Of a DNA stretch of 64,000 bases, positions 26,118 through 34,715 are shown in pieces. The notes under the pieces are model-generated. The model was not told the DNA's origin. It was given only the letters and a program-made list of their open reading frames with translations, and did no database searches. The stretch's first letter is position 1. Each line of letters opens with the position of its first letter. The position numbers were made by a program, and so were the translations under genes. The DNA is from WTFY01 sp026713925 (GTDB taxonomy: Bacteria > Pseudomonadota > Gammaproteobacteria > UBA4575): the NCBI GenBank assembly GCA_963662355.1, contig OY759361.1, positions 682,001 to 746,000 of the forward strand, given 5' to 3'.

Positions 26118-27465
26118 GTTCGTGTACCTGAATGAATCGTATGACATCCCGATACCCGTCGATGCGCAGGTGGTCACCGCTCTGCACGGACCGGGGTGCA
26201 CCCAGGGGCTCGCCGTTCAGTCTGACCACATGCTCGTGCAGGCTGCGGACCTCGATCATCCAGCCAAACCTCGAGATCCGGCACAGGCTGGTTTCATCGC
26301 AGGCGGGATCCAGGGTCAGCCCGGGCGCAGCGTTGCGTGCCGACAGGCACACTTCCTGGTTGAGAGGCCAGGCATGGCCGCCAATCAGCAGATGTGTGGG
26401 ACGGTTGTCCAGGGTGTCCAGCGATCCCGCGTTGATCTCAAGGGTCTGCGGGCACGTTTCACGGTCCCAGGTCAGGGAGGTCGTGTAGTGTACGGAGGTA
26501 TCCTGGCTGTCGATCTGGTCCCGGTACCGCAGGGCCTGTACGGCCATGCGTACGGGGCTGGTGCTCAGCACTGCACAGCCCGGCAGGCCATCCAGAAAGG
26601 CTTTCAGGCCGAACACCTGTCTGCAGCTCGGGGCGCAGACGATGCCAATCGCATCCCGGTCGTGAACCAGGCTGCCCAGGCGGGAAGCAATCGCCTCAAA
26701 CACGGGCCGGTTGATTTCCAGCACATCGTTACGCTCCAGGCGGACGCGGTATGCCTGTCCTGCGGCATGCAGCGCGCACACGACGAATTTTGCGGACTCC
26801 AGTGTCTCCAGCCAGTGCGGCAGCTTTTCACGAAGCTGCTGTTCGTTTTCTGCCTTTTGCAAGGGGTCGAAACGGGTCCTGGCGATGAACACCCCGGCGA
26901 CCCGCTTGGCCAGGGTGTGGTTAAGGGCCTGCAGACCCTGTGGCAGGAGTATCTCGGGTCGGGGGACGGAGACGCCCGTGAGGTCCTGGTTCATTTCCGT
27001 GAGCACGGTGTGTTGTTGCAGCATGTCCAGCCACACCAGCGTGCAACCGAGCACGGGCCCCGGCACGCCCAGCACGGCCCGGTTCACGATACCCTGTACC
27101 GGGATGGAGAGTTTTTCACAGATTCCCAGAACCAGTCCCAGGTCCTGTTTGCCGAGCGTGCCGCAGACTGCCAGGATGGCAGTATGGTCCGGTCGGTCCA
27201 GCTGACCCCAGACAGCCTGCAGATGATGCAGGGCGATTTCTGCATGGGCGACCACGTGCCGTGTGGAACTGTGGCCCGACAGTCGGCTCCAGAACTGTGT
27301 ACAGATGTCCTGTGGGCGCACGCAGGCCTGGTGCTCGACCGCCTTGCCGGTGCGGATGGATGTGGCGGACTCGATGAGCGCACAGCTGGCTCCCCAGGCA
27401 AGAATGCGGTCTCCGTCACTGATCAGGATGCCGCTGTCGTACAGGTCTATGACAACCGTGGACAC
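26098..27465 (-). CDS. Actin/Hsp70-like protein with C-terminal FHA-like domain
   Basis: The 455-residue protein starts at GTG 27465 with a GAGAGG ribosome binding site. The N-terminus VVIDLYDSGILISDGD resembles the phosphate-1 loop of the actin/Hsp70 ATPase fold, and the segment LGLVLGICEKLSIPVQGIVNRAVLG near residue 130 resembles the second half of that fold. The last ~100 residues look like a forkhead-associated domain (LLIGGH early, then VRLNGEPL and SGDHLRIDG). It has no membrane segment. The family assignment is from motif resemblance only. It may be the cytoplasmic ATPase or assembly factor of the operon's machine. Confidence 0.55.
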   Translation of the reverse strand: MSTVVIDLYDSGILISDGDRILAWGASCALIESATSIRTGKAVEHQACVRPQDICTQFWSRLSGHSSTRHVVAHAEIALHHLQAVWGQLDRPDHTAILAVCGTLGKQDLGLVLGICEKLSIPVQGIVNRAVLGVPGPVLGCTLVWLDMLQQHTVLTEMNQDLTGVSVPRPEILLPQGLQALNHTLAKRVAGVFIARTRFDPLQKAENEQQLREKLPHWLETLESAKFVVCALHAAGQAYRVRLERNDVLEINRPVFEAIASRLGSLVHDRDAIGIVCAPSCRQVFGLKAFLDGLPGCAVLSTSPVRMAVQALRYRDQIDSQDTSVHYTTSLTWDRETCPQTLEINAGSLDTLDNRPTHLLIGGHAWPLNQEVCLSARNAAPGLTLDPACDETSLCRISRFGWMIEVRSLHEHVVRLNGEPLGAPRSVQSGDHLRIDGYRDVIRFIQVHEHETPLV

Positions 27466-27478
27466 TGAACAGGACCTC

Positions 27479-28276
27479 TCATTGTGCCTGCAGGTGGCGG
27501 ATCAGGTTGTGGTTACAGTAATTTTGTGTATCCAGGATCAGCCTCTCCTGCACAAGCTGTAACTGGTGTACCACGAACATCAGTACGATACTGATGCACA
27601 ACGCGATCAGGGTGGAATTGAATGCCACGCCGAGGCTTTCCGTAACCCCCGCGATATCACCTTCCACCGCCTTGTGCGCCTGACCGAGTGCGTCCCCGAT
27701 ACCGCGCACGGTCCCCAGGAACCCGATCGAGGGGATCGCCCAGGTGGTGTAGCGGATGATCGACAGTTCGGAGTCCAGGCGTTCGGATTCCGATTCGCAC
27801 ACGGTGCCGGTTGCGGAGGAGACGTCCTGGATGTTCTGCGTGGAGCCAAAGCGGTGCAGGGCAGTCAGCAGTGCCCGGGGCAGCAGGTAGTCCTGTTGCT
27901 CGGCTGGCAGGGACTGGATCTGCCTGGTCAGCCGGTGCATGTCCTGGGGCAGGAACTTGATCCCCTCTTTCGCATGCAGGAGATCCAGGTCCAGCATGCG
28001 CCGCTCCCGAAACAGGCGGGTAGACTTGTACCCCATGATCATCAGGGCCCACAGCATCAGGATGAAACAGGCTTCCTGCTCGTAATCGCGTACCAGCACG
28101 TACACCGAGCGCTTCGGCACGAAGTTCCTGTCAAGGTCGATCTGCGCGGCCTGCTGTTCGAGTTCGAGCTGTGCACTGGGCCGGATGACGGCCACGTAGG
28201 CGGCATGCACGATAATGATGATAACCAGCAGGCTGAAAATCTGGTAGACGAGCTCGGAAGAAAACGGTTTTTTCAC
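27479..28276 (-). CDS. MotA/TolQ/ExbB-type proton channel protein
   Basis: The 265-residue protein starts at GTG 28276, 4 bases after the stop of the small secreted protein gene. Membrane helices lie at about 10-30, 75-95, 185-205 and 230-250. The last two frame the family signature IPSIGFLGTVRGIGDALG and a long polar helix (FNSTLIALCISIVLMFVV). This family forms pentameric channels that use the proton gradient to drive single-helix partners. No TolR, ExbD or MotB gene is next to it. The two VWA proteins downstream have the right topology to be those partners. Confidence 0.85.
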   Translation of the reverse strand: MKKPFSSELVYQIFSLLVIIIIVHAAYVAVIRPSAQLELEQQAAQIDLDRNFVPKRSVYVLVRDYEQEACFILMLWALMIMGYKSTRLFRERRMLDLDLLHAKEGIKFLPQDMHRLTRQIQSLPAEQQDYLLPRALLTALHRFGSTQNIQDVSSATGTVCESESERLDSELSIIRYTTWAIPSIGFLGTVRGIGDALGQAHKAVEGDIAGVTESLGVAFNSTLIALCISIVLMFVVHQLQLVQERLILDTQNYCNHNLIRHLQAQ

Positions 28277-28280
28277 GGGT

Positions 28281-28520
28281 TCAGATGTCCACGGGAAAAC
28301 TGATGGGCTTGTCGGCGGAGATTTCCTCGCTGGGGATGAATTCCTGCAGGGTCCTGACCGGGTGGCGGTCCCGTTTTCCGGGGCTCGTTCTGTCAGCGTG
28401 GGACTCTTGTGTGCGGGATTCCTGGCGCGGCGTTTCATCGTCAGGGTCTTGCGCATGGACAGGGCCTGCCAGCGGAACGGTTCCGAGTATCATCCACAGC
28501 AGTACGGTTCGAAACCTCAC
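28281..28520 (-). CDS. Small secreted or periplasmic protein
   Basis: The 79-residue product has a signal peptide (VLLWMILGTVPLAGPVHA, probable cleavage before QD) followed by a very polar, charged, probably disordered stretch and a C-terminal segment EFIPSEEISADKPISFPVDI. I know no family. It is tightly packed between the FHA-PEGA-FGE gene and the channel gene, which suggests a real part of the system that annotation by length could miss. Confidence 0.6.
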   Translation of the reverse strand: MRFRTVLLWMILGTVPLAGPVHAQDPDDETPRQESRTQESHADRTSPGKRDRHPVRTLQEFIPSEEISADKPISFPVDI

Positions 28521-28526
28521 GGGTAT

Positions 28527-30941
28527 TCAGTCCAGGTATCGGGCAATGCGAAAACCGACATCCATACGTTGGGTATTATCCTGATCCCGGTAGCTGAGTC
28601 GAGTATTACTGAGGGTACTGCGCATCCAGGACGCTCCGCGAATGACGTGCTTGTTTCCCGATACGGGGCCCGCAGGGTCCACGAATGCCTCCTCGTTCAG
28701 GGCCGGGTAGACACTATGATAGTCGTGGCACCATTCTGCCACGTTACCGCCCAGATCGAAAATGCCCAAGGAGTTGGCCATGAATCTGCCAACGGGGGCA
28801 GCCGTCGCGAACCCGTCGTCGTAGTCGCTGAGCGTACCCGCGAGGATGCCCGCTGCAGAACGATCGGCATAGTTGCCGGTCACCTCGACAGGGGGAAAGT
28901 CCCCGCCCCAGGGATATTTTTGCAATCCCCCGTCGGCTTGCATGCGCGCCGCCCATTCCCACTCGCTCTCGGTGGGCAGGCGATACCCCGAAGGGATGGG
29001 ATCCATGGCCACCCATATACCGTTGTGTTCCCGGTATACGCTCTCCAGCCCTTCCTGTTCGCTCAGCCAGTTGCAGTAGCGGGCCGCATCTGCCCAGCGA
29101 ACACCGGCAACAGGGAGCTCGGGTGCGGACAGGTCATGTCCTGCATAGGTGCCGGAATGATGAGAGGGCATGAAGGCTGCAAACCGGGCATTGGTCACTT
29201 CGGTGGTGGCGAGATAGAAGGGTCTTTGCAGTGTTACCGTGTGCAGGGTCTCATTGGTCCGGCGTCCCTGCTCGCGGCGCGGGGCCCCCATGGAAAAGGT
29301 TCCGCCCGGAATCAGGACCAGGGCTTGTCCCTGGCTGGTGTGGATCCTTTCCGGTGCGTGCGGCTCGGCTGCACGGGTGATCCGGTCCAGTGCAACATGG
29401 ATGACCTGCGGGGCTCCCGGGGCAGGGGTGATCATCTGTTCATGGACCTCGAACCCCGGCTTGCGGACTTCCAGCCGGTGCCCGGTACTGGGCAGGGTCA
29501 GCTTGACGGTGCCTGTGCCTGCAAGCGTGTCCTGCACGAATACTTCCGAGTCTTCGGGCTCGACGTGTACGATCACGGTACCCAGGATCGCCTCGAGGTG
29601 CGCTGTCAGGGTCTGCTGTTCACCGGGTTTCATCAGGATGGTCTGCTGGCTGGAGCGGTATCCCGGTTTGGCCAGGGTGATGCTGTGTTCCGTATTCGGA
29701 TTCAGCCTGACGGTCAGCGGGGTGTTGCCCTGTTCTTCGCCCGCGATGAAGACCATGGCCCGGGAGGGTGTGCTGGTGATGACCAGGTGAGTTTCGCTGC
29801 CAAACAACTGTGCAACCGGAAGCACCAGCGGTTCGTTGGGGGCTACCAGGAAATCCGCCATGTAGGACATGTAGTCCGGATGGCGCAGTTCAAGACTGTA
29901 TTGTCCTGCCGGCAGATCCCGTGTCATCGGTGTGGTGCCTTTGCGCGACCCGTTCAGCCAGACTTGCGCGCCCTGGGGACTGGAGTCGATGGAAACCGCC
30001 GACCAGTTGGGTAGCAACCGTATGTGCAGGTCCTGGGACTGTTGCTTGCCCACGATGACCAACTGCGTGGCATAGGGCTGGTACCGGTCCGCAGAGGCCT
30101 GCAGCACATAGGTGCCTGCAGCCAGTTCCAGGTTTTCCACGGGTGTGGTCCCGTACGCCTTGTTGTTGATTGAGATGGCGACATTCTGTTCGGGCAGGCT
30201 TGTGATACTCAGGTAGCCGGGTTTCTTGATCAGGGTGAATGTCAGGGCCTGGGACGCCTGTACGGTGACCTGGATCGTCCGTCTCAGCGGCTGGTATCCC
30301 GCCTTGTCCGCTTCCAGCACGTAGTTTCCAGGCTGCACCAGGTACCGCTCCTGGATTCTGAACGGCCAAATTTTCCCGTGCAGGGTCATCCGGTCGGGTT
30401 CCGGGTAGATTTCGACTTGCAGGCTTTTGGCCGTGAACACATGGATCAGGGCCAGGGTGAGTCCCGAGAACACGACGATCACGGACCAGGTCAGCACGCG
30501 CGGGCGCTTTTTGACCTGTTGTTTTCGGGTCTTCGCAGCGACGGCAACCGGTTCGATCACTTCTCCGTGCACGGCCAGGGGCGAGGGGTGCAAAGCCAGG
30601 TGCGAGCGGTCGTCGTACAGTGAGACGGAAAACATATCGCCGATGTGTTCGACATGGAAGGTGGAGTCCCCAATCTGCACACGGTCATCATGTCCGATAA
30701 CCTGGCGGTGCACGACGGGCTTGCCATTCACCCGGATTGCATCATCCGGGTCCTGTAGTTCGATGTACACACGGCTGGCCTGGATTTCCAGAACCGCTGC
30801 AGTCGTGGACGGGTCGAGGTCCCCTATGCGGGTTTGTGCACTCGGTCGCGTGTCAATGGTCAGCGGGAAGTCACAGGGGGTATAGAACCTGGGCCCGTTC
30901 GCATCCGTGATGCAGACCTGGGTGAGCGCCTTACCGGACAT
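28527..30941 (-). CDS. FHA-TM-PEGA repeats-FGE-sulfatase-fold protein
   Basis: The 804-residue protein has, in order: an FHA-like cytoplasmic domain at about 20-110 (IRVNGKPVVHRQVIGHDDRVQIG), one membrane helix at 149-169, a series of about five PEGA-type beta domains from 174 to about 545 (repeated patterns such as GTTPVENLELAAGTYVL), and a formylglycine-generating-enzyme/SUMF1 fold from about 555 (IPGGTFSMGAPRREQ, LPTESEWEWAAR, GNVAEWCHDY, ending DVGFRIARY). In the catalytic region the sequence reads VIRGASWMRST without the cysteines of aerobic FGE, so a binding or structural role is likelier than formylglycine formation. PEGA domains probably face the periplasm. Confidence 0.85.
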   Translation of the reverse strand: MSGKALTQVCITDANGPRFYTPCDFPLTIDTRPSAQTRIGDLDPSTTAAVLEIQASRVYIELQDPDDAIRVNGKPVVHRQVIGHDDRVQIGDSTFHVEHIGDMFSVSLYDDRSHLALHPSPLAVHGEVIEPVAVAAKTRKQQVKKRPRVLTWSVIVVFSGLTLALIHVFTAKSLQVEIYPEPDRMTLHGKIWPFRIQERYLVQPGNYVLEADKAGYQPLRRTIQVTVQASQALTFTLIKKPGYLSITSLPEQNVAISINNKAYGTTPVENLELAAGTYVLQASADRYQPYATQLVIVGKQQSQDLHIRLLPNWSAVSIDSSPQGAQVWLNGSRKGTTPMTRDLPAGQYSLELRHPDYMSYMADFLVAPNEPLVLPVAQLFGSETHLVITSTPSRAMVFIAGEEQGNTPLTVRLNPNTEHSITLAKPGYRSSQQTILMKPGEQQTLTAHLEAILGTVIVHVEPEDSEVFVQDTLAGTGTVKLTLPSTGHRLEVRKPGFEVHEQMITPAPGAPQVIHVALDRITRAAEPHAPERIHTSQGQALVLIPGGTFSMGAPRREQGRRTNETLHTVTLQRPFYLATTEVTNARFAAFMPSHHSGTYAGHDLSAPELPVAGVRWADAARYCNWLSEQEGLESVYREHNGIWVAMDPIPSGYRLPTESEWEWAARMQADGGLQKYPWGGDFPPVEVTGNYADRSAAGILAGTLSDYDDGFATAAPVGRFMANSLGIFDLGGNVAEWCHDYHSVYPALNEEAFVDPAGPVSGNKHVIRGASWMRSTLSNTRLSYRDQDNTQRMDVGFRIARYLD

Positions 30942-30956
30942 GGATCACCCGCCTGT

Positions 30957-32501
30957 TCATATTGTCTCTTCACAGTGAATCGAGAAGCTCCCGCTTTCCA
31001 TGCCCAGGGTCACCTCGAGGGTTTTCCTGACATCGCGGTAGCCGGGGCGTGATCCGATCAGGGTGTATCGGCCCGGCTTGAGCAGGACTTCGTGGTGCTG
31101 GAAGCGGCCCAGCCGGGCGACCCTGAGCAGGGTGACATCGGTCTGGTTGTCTGACTGCAGGGCGATCGGGACCGGTCGGTTTGCAAGCATCAGCATTTCT
31201 TTCAGGGCGGATACTTTACCCAGGATCCGGCTGCCCGGCCTACCTTCCAGGACTGCTATGTCATCCAGCAGTGCACGCGCCTCGTTTGCGACGTGTACGG
31301 AACCCAGGCGCTGGGGAGCCTGGATGTAGCCTTCCAGGCGTGCCAGCAGCGTTGCACGAAGCTGTGCACGGGCCGCTCCCTCCAGGGCAAAGGCGGCATC
31401 GGGTGCCAGGGTCAGGAGTTGCTGCCAGCTTTGTCCGGCCAGGGTCCACTCCTGCTGGTCCTCAAAATGTTCCGCCTCGACCTTCAATGATTCAATCATG
31501 TCATCACGCACGGCCTTATCCACCTTGGCCAGGCCCTGCGCGGGCTGTTTCGAATCCGGCAGCAGTTTCCCGGCCGCACCGAACGCCTCGCGCGCATCCT
31601 GGAACTGGCGGGTTTCCAGCAATGCGTATCCATGTGCAATTAATTGTGTGAACTGTGCATGCTTCAGCCGGTCGGACACCCGTTCGAGAGCATCCCGGGC
31701 CTCATGCGACAGCGGGTCCAGTTCCACGGCCTGCCGGTATGCCTTGGCAGCCTCTTGCAGGCGCCCGGCAGCTTCAAGGTTGCCGCCTGTTTCCAGTATC
31801 GAGAAAAGCTCTTGGATCGTTCGGGTCCGCTGCAGCCCGTCCTTGGCCTGGCGGTTGTTCGGATCGATTGCCTTCGCAAGCTCGAAATGCCGTAATGCGG
31901 TCTCCCCTTGGTTACGTCCCAGGGCCTGCTCTCCCAAGCTGAGCTGTTCGGCAAGAACTGGCCCGACCTGCTTTTCCAGTTGCTGCAATGTGTGTACCGC
32001 CTGTGCGTACTGGCGGATGGCCTCGGCGTATGCGAGGGTGCGAAGTGCCTCATCCCCTGCCTGCCCGTTCGCTGCTGCCCGGTCGAATTCGCCGGCTGCC
32101 CACAGCCTGACACCCTGCTGCCGCAGGGCCTCCTGTTTTTCAATCACTTCGAGCAGCAGTGATTCGGCTTCGAGTCTCAGGGCATGCAGCTCCTGTTCGG
32201 ACAGAGTCGGTGCATCGGGGGACGTGGGTTCGGATTTGGTGGCTACCTGGGGCACGGGCTTGGCAGGCCGGGGCAGGGTGCGCGCAGGCTCGCTTTCGGC
32301 AGGGGGCGGTACGGGCTTTTCGCCCACGAATTCAGGCAGTACCAGGAAGACAAGCACCATACATCCGGCCAGCACGATGAAAGCCAGCCCGACCAAAAGA
32401 TTCCGGGTAGGCCGGGCATGTCCGGCCGGCGCCCCGGGTGGCCGCTTGTGCAGCGATGCGGGGTCAATTGCCTCGATGGGAGTGGAGCTGTCTTCTTGCA
32501 T
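30957..32501 (-). CDS. Membrane-anchored TPR/coiled-coil protein with PEGA-like end
   Basis: The 514-residue protein has a polar N-terminal tail, one membrane helix at about 34-54 (LLVGLAFIVLAGCMVLVFLV), a Pro-rich linker, then helical repeats resembling tetratricopeptide repeats (for example EAAKAYRQAVELDPLSHEA and DAREAFGAAGKLLPDSKQ). The last ~70 residues (LLKPGRYTLIGSRPGYRDVR) look like one PEGA-type domain. It fits as a periplasmic scaffold of the operon's complex. It lies 15 bases ahead of the FHA-PEGA-FGE gene. Confidence 0.75.
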   Translation of the reverse strand: MQEDSSTPIEAIDPASLHKRPPGAPAGHARPTRNLLVGLAFIVLAGCMVLVFLVLPEFVGEKPVPPPAESEPARTLPRPAKPVPQVATKSEPTSPDAPTLSEQELHALRLEAESLLLEVIEKQEALRQQGVRLWAAGEFDRAAANGQAGDEALRTLAYAEAIRQYAQAVHTLQQLEKQVGPVLAEQLSLGEQALGRNQGETALRHFELAKAIDPNNRQAKDGLQRTRTIQELFSILETGGNLEAAGRLQEAAKAYRQAVELDPLSHEARDALERVSDRLKHAQFTQLIAHGYALLETRQFQDAREAFGAAGKLLPDSKQPAQGLAKVDKAVRDDMIESLKVEAEHFEDQQEWTLAGQSWQQLLTLAPDAAFALEGAARAQLRATLLARLEGYIQAPQRLGSVHVANEARALLDDIAVLEGRPGSRILGKVSALKEMLMLANRPVPIALQSDNQTDVTLLRVARLGRFQHHEVLLKPGRYTLIGSRPGYRDVRKTLEVTLGMESGSFSIHCEETI

Positions 32502-32558
32502 CGTACGTAAATAAAGCGATCTGCCGGACCGCTCAAGACCGGGCCACCCTGTACAGGG

Positions 32559-33725
32559 TTACAATCGGGTGCTGCCTAGTGCACTGTCGTCCAGGACCGG
32601 ACCCGTCTCGCTCGCATAGATTTCGCGCAGCAGTGCACGCCATTTCTCATACTGCTGTTCGACGGTGCCGGTGATCTTCACCGTGCGGCCCTTGATGTCC
32701 AGCACCATCGGGCGTACCTCGGTCTTGAGTGAATCACCCAGTTCGCGGATGGCGGCGTCATGGATCTCGGCTTCCTGGCTGATGTCCATTCCGTCCTTGT
32801 ACAGCAGGGCACCGGTCGTCACCAGTCCCGGGTAGTCCCTGAGCAGGCCCACCAGAATGATGGCGGCGGCCGCAAACTTGGTGCGGTTGGCACGACGTTC
32901 GATGGCACGCTTTTGCAGGACTTCGACCAGGTAAAACCTTCGCCAGTTCTCGTATGGCCTGAACATCTGGCTGTGGAAAGTGGAGTAGTACTCGTTGATG
33001 GTGTCGATAAACAGGAACTCGCGCTCCCTGATCTTGCGCACGCGCTGCAGCATGGGATCATCGCGTGCCGGTAGCCGGTTCAGTCCGGTGTGTCCATCAG
33101 GCATCCACACCAGGTATTCGGAGAACGGGTCGGGCGAGACTCCGGCCGCGTAGCGCAGTTCGGAAGTATTCCGGATCGTGTCCAGTTCCCGGTCAGCCAG
33201 TTTCTTGCGGTGGCGGGACATATCGTTGACGATGCGGTTGTACACATGCTGGTACACATCTTCACCCGGCTCAATTTCCATGTAGGTGGATTCATCAATC
33301 TCGGACCGGTATTTTTTTTCAAACCATAGCGCACCAGTGCTGTCCGAGACTCGGGTTTGTATCTCCAGCATCTCGCCGTTGGAACTGAGGATGCTGCCCT
33401 GCACCGTCACGTCTGCGATGTGTGAGGCTGCAGGCAGCACCCGCACCGCACCCCAGCTGTCCACCTGTTCCAGGGTCTCTTTCAGGTGAAAGGCCATGTA
33501 GCGAGACTCGGCCGCACGAATGTCCTCGTGGACACTTTTTCCCTCCTCGTCTTCAGTGATTTCCCCATTCTCAAACAGCAGGATTCCAACATCCAGCAAC
33601 CGGCTTTCCTGCAGTTGCACGGTTTCGGATTCGATCGCCTCCCCGTCCTGTACCCGGATCGCGTTGGTCGCACACCCCTGCAGAAAAAGGAACATCAGCA
33701 GGCACGTGATGCAATGCCTGGACAT
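32559..33725 (-). CDS. Lipoprotein of the nine-gene operon (388 residues)
   Basis: The N-terminus CITCLLMFLFLQGCATN is a lipoprotein signal with lipobox LQGC. The mature part starts with an alpha/beta region (RLLDVGILLFENG, MAFHLKETLEQ, DVTVQGSIL) and later has a hydrophobic patch (FAAAAIILVGLL) that may be a helix hairpin. The last segment ends with VKITGTVEQQYEKWRALLREIY. I do not recognise a named family. Its lipid anchor and place in the operon suggest an outer-membrane-linked component. Confidence 0.65.
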   Translation of the reverse strand: MSRHCITCLLMFLFLQGCATNAIRVQDGEAIESETVQLQESRLLDVGILLFENGEITEDEEGKSVHEDIRAAESRYMAFHLKETLEQVDSWGAVRVLPAASHIADVTVQGSILSSNGEMLEIQTRVSDSTGALWFEKKYRSEIDESTYMEIEPGEDVYQHVYNRIVNDMSRHRKKLADRELDTIRNTSELRYAAGVSPDPFSEYLVWMPDGHTGLNRLPARDDPMLQRVRKIREREFLFIDTINEYYSTFHSQMFRPYENWRRFYLVEVLQKRAIERRANRTKFAAAAIILVGLLRDYPGLVTTGALLYKDGMDISQEAEIHDAAIRELGDSLKTEVRPMVLDIKGRTVKITGTVEQQYEKWRALLREIYASETGPVLDDSALGSTRL

Positions 33726-33727
33726 GG

Positions 33728-34498
33728 TCAGTGCTCCATACCTGATGGCGGAGTGCTCGCGCTTGCCTGCTGTTTCTTGTACTTGCGGTACTCATCCCAA
33801 AGTTTTTCGCGCAGTACGGGATCCTGTTCTTTTTGTGCGGCTTCTCGCAGTTGCCGGGCCACGACATCGTCATCGTCACCGCTTGGAATATCAATGGGGG
33901 GCGGCATGCTGTGTGAGCCTTTGCCCAGGCTGTCATGTGAACGTTCTTCCTGACTGTCCTGCGGTCCACCGGGCTCGGACTGTTCAGGGCCTGTTTTGGC
34001 AAGCGGCCCGGTCTGTGTTTCAATCCCCTGGCCGGAACCGTCTCCAGTCCCGTCCACCTCACCGGGCAGGTGCTCCTGCTCACCATCAGGAGGCTGCTCG
34101 AGGGCACGCCTTTGTGCCTGTGCCTTTTCAAACTCCTCGTGGATCTGTTCGTCGTACTTTCTCAGCTCTTCATCAAGTGTACGATCCAGTGTTACAACGA
34201 CTTCATCATCGGTTTGTGCCGCGGCAGCCTCACCGGTCTGAGCGGTCTCGGGTGCACCCGGCTCCTGTCCCGGCGGCTTGTCTCCGGGAGGCTTGTTTTC
34301 CTGTGCCGGGGTACTTTCCGGGCGTTTGGCTGTCTGCTCTTCTGAGGGCTGTGTGCGTTGCTCGGATTGCTGTTCGGGCAAAGATTCGGTTTCAGGAGCC
34401 GGGACCTTGGGCTTGGTCTTGGGGTCGAGGGAACTGCAGGCACCAAGCAGTACACCGAGCATGAGAATCAGCAGCAGCCGGGGGCATCGTGTTGTCAT
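33728..34498 (-). CDS. Pro/Glu/Gln-rich lipoprotein, first gene of the nine-gene operon
   Basis: From the ATG at 34498 the protein has 256 residues with a lipoprotein signal (LLLILMLGVLLGAC, Cys at position 21). The mature part is dominated by Pro, Glu, Gln and Gly with little hydrophobic content, so it is probably extended or disordered. The final ~60 residues (DDDVVARQLREAAQKEQDP, LREKLWDEYRKYKKQQ) are helical. An extended start at 34534 would weaken the signal peptide. Stop and next start are 2 bases apart. Function is unknown. Confidence 0.6.
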   Translation of the reverse strand: MTTRCPRLLLILMLGVLLGACSSLDPKTKPKVPAPETESLPEQQSEQRTQPSEEQTAKRPESTPAQENKPPGDKPPGQEPGAPETAQTGEAAAAQTDDEVVVTLDRTLDEELRKYDEQIHEEFEKAQAQRRALEQPPDGEQEHLPGEVDGTGDGSGQGIETQTGPLAKTGPEQSEPGGPQDSQEERSHDSLGKGSHSMPPPIDIPSGDDDDVVARQLREAAQKEQDPVLREKLWDEYRKYKKQQASASTPPSGMEH

Positions 34499-34647
34499 GT
34501 TAATCACAACTTTGCAATGCGAGTTTTTCAGCATCCAGATGAAATATTTCGGATTCCACTATACTTGAATTGAGACCGTGGAGGGTAGTTTGTCACGGTT
34601 TTGCAGCCCGGGATCAGGCTTCCCTTCAGGGCAGTCCATTGCCATGC

Positions 34648-34709
34648 CCTATAGGTTCTATAGGACTTTATCGAAAATGATTGACAACCCCATACCCGGC
34701 GCCTAGAAA
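34648..34709 (+). promoter_or_regulatory. Promoter and inverted repeat before the sterol-desaturase-fold gene
   Basis: A perfect inverted repeat, CCTATAG (34648-34654) and CTATAGG (34658-34664), lies just upstream of a promoter-like pair: TTGACA at 34681-34686, a 17-base spacer and TAGAAA at 34704-34709. If used, transcription would start at or next to the ATG at 34716, giving a leaderless message. The -10 box is a weak match, so this is a suggestion. Confidence 0.4.
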
Positions 34710-34715
34710 GACCCT

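Noticed and set aside
28362..30014. 550-codon plus-strand frame opposite the FHA-PEGA-FGE gene
   Set aside because: The minus-strand product has several clear domains, so this frame is a shadow.
24012..34498. Nine-gene operon as a Zorya or TonB/Tol-Pal system
   Set aside because: There is a MotA/TolQ-type channel, but no OmpA-type ZorB, no helicase or nuclease ZorD/ZorE, and no TolB, Pal or TonB.
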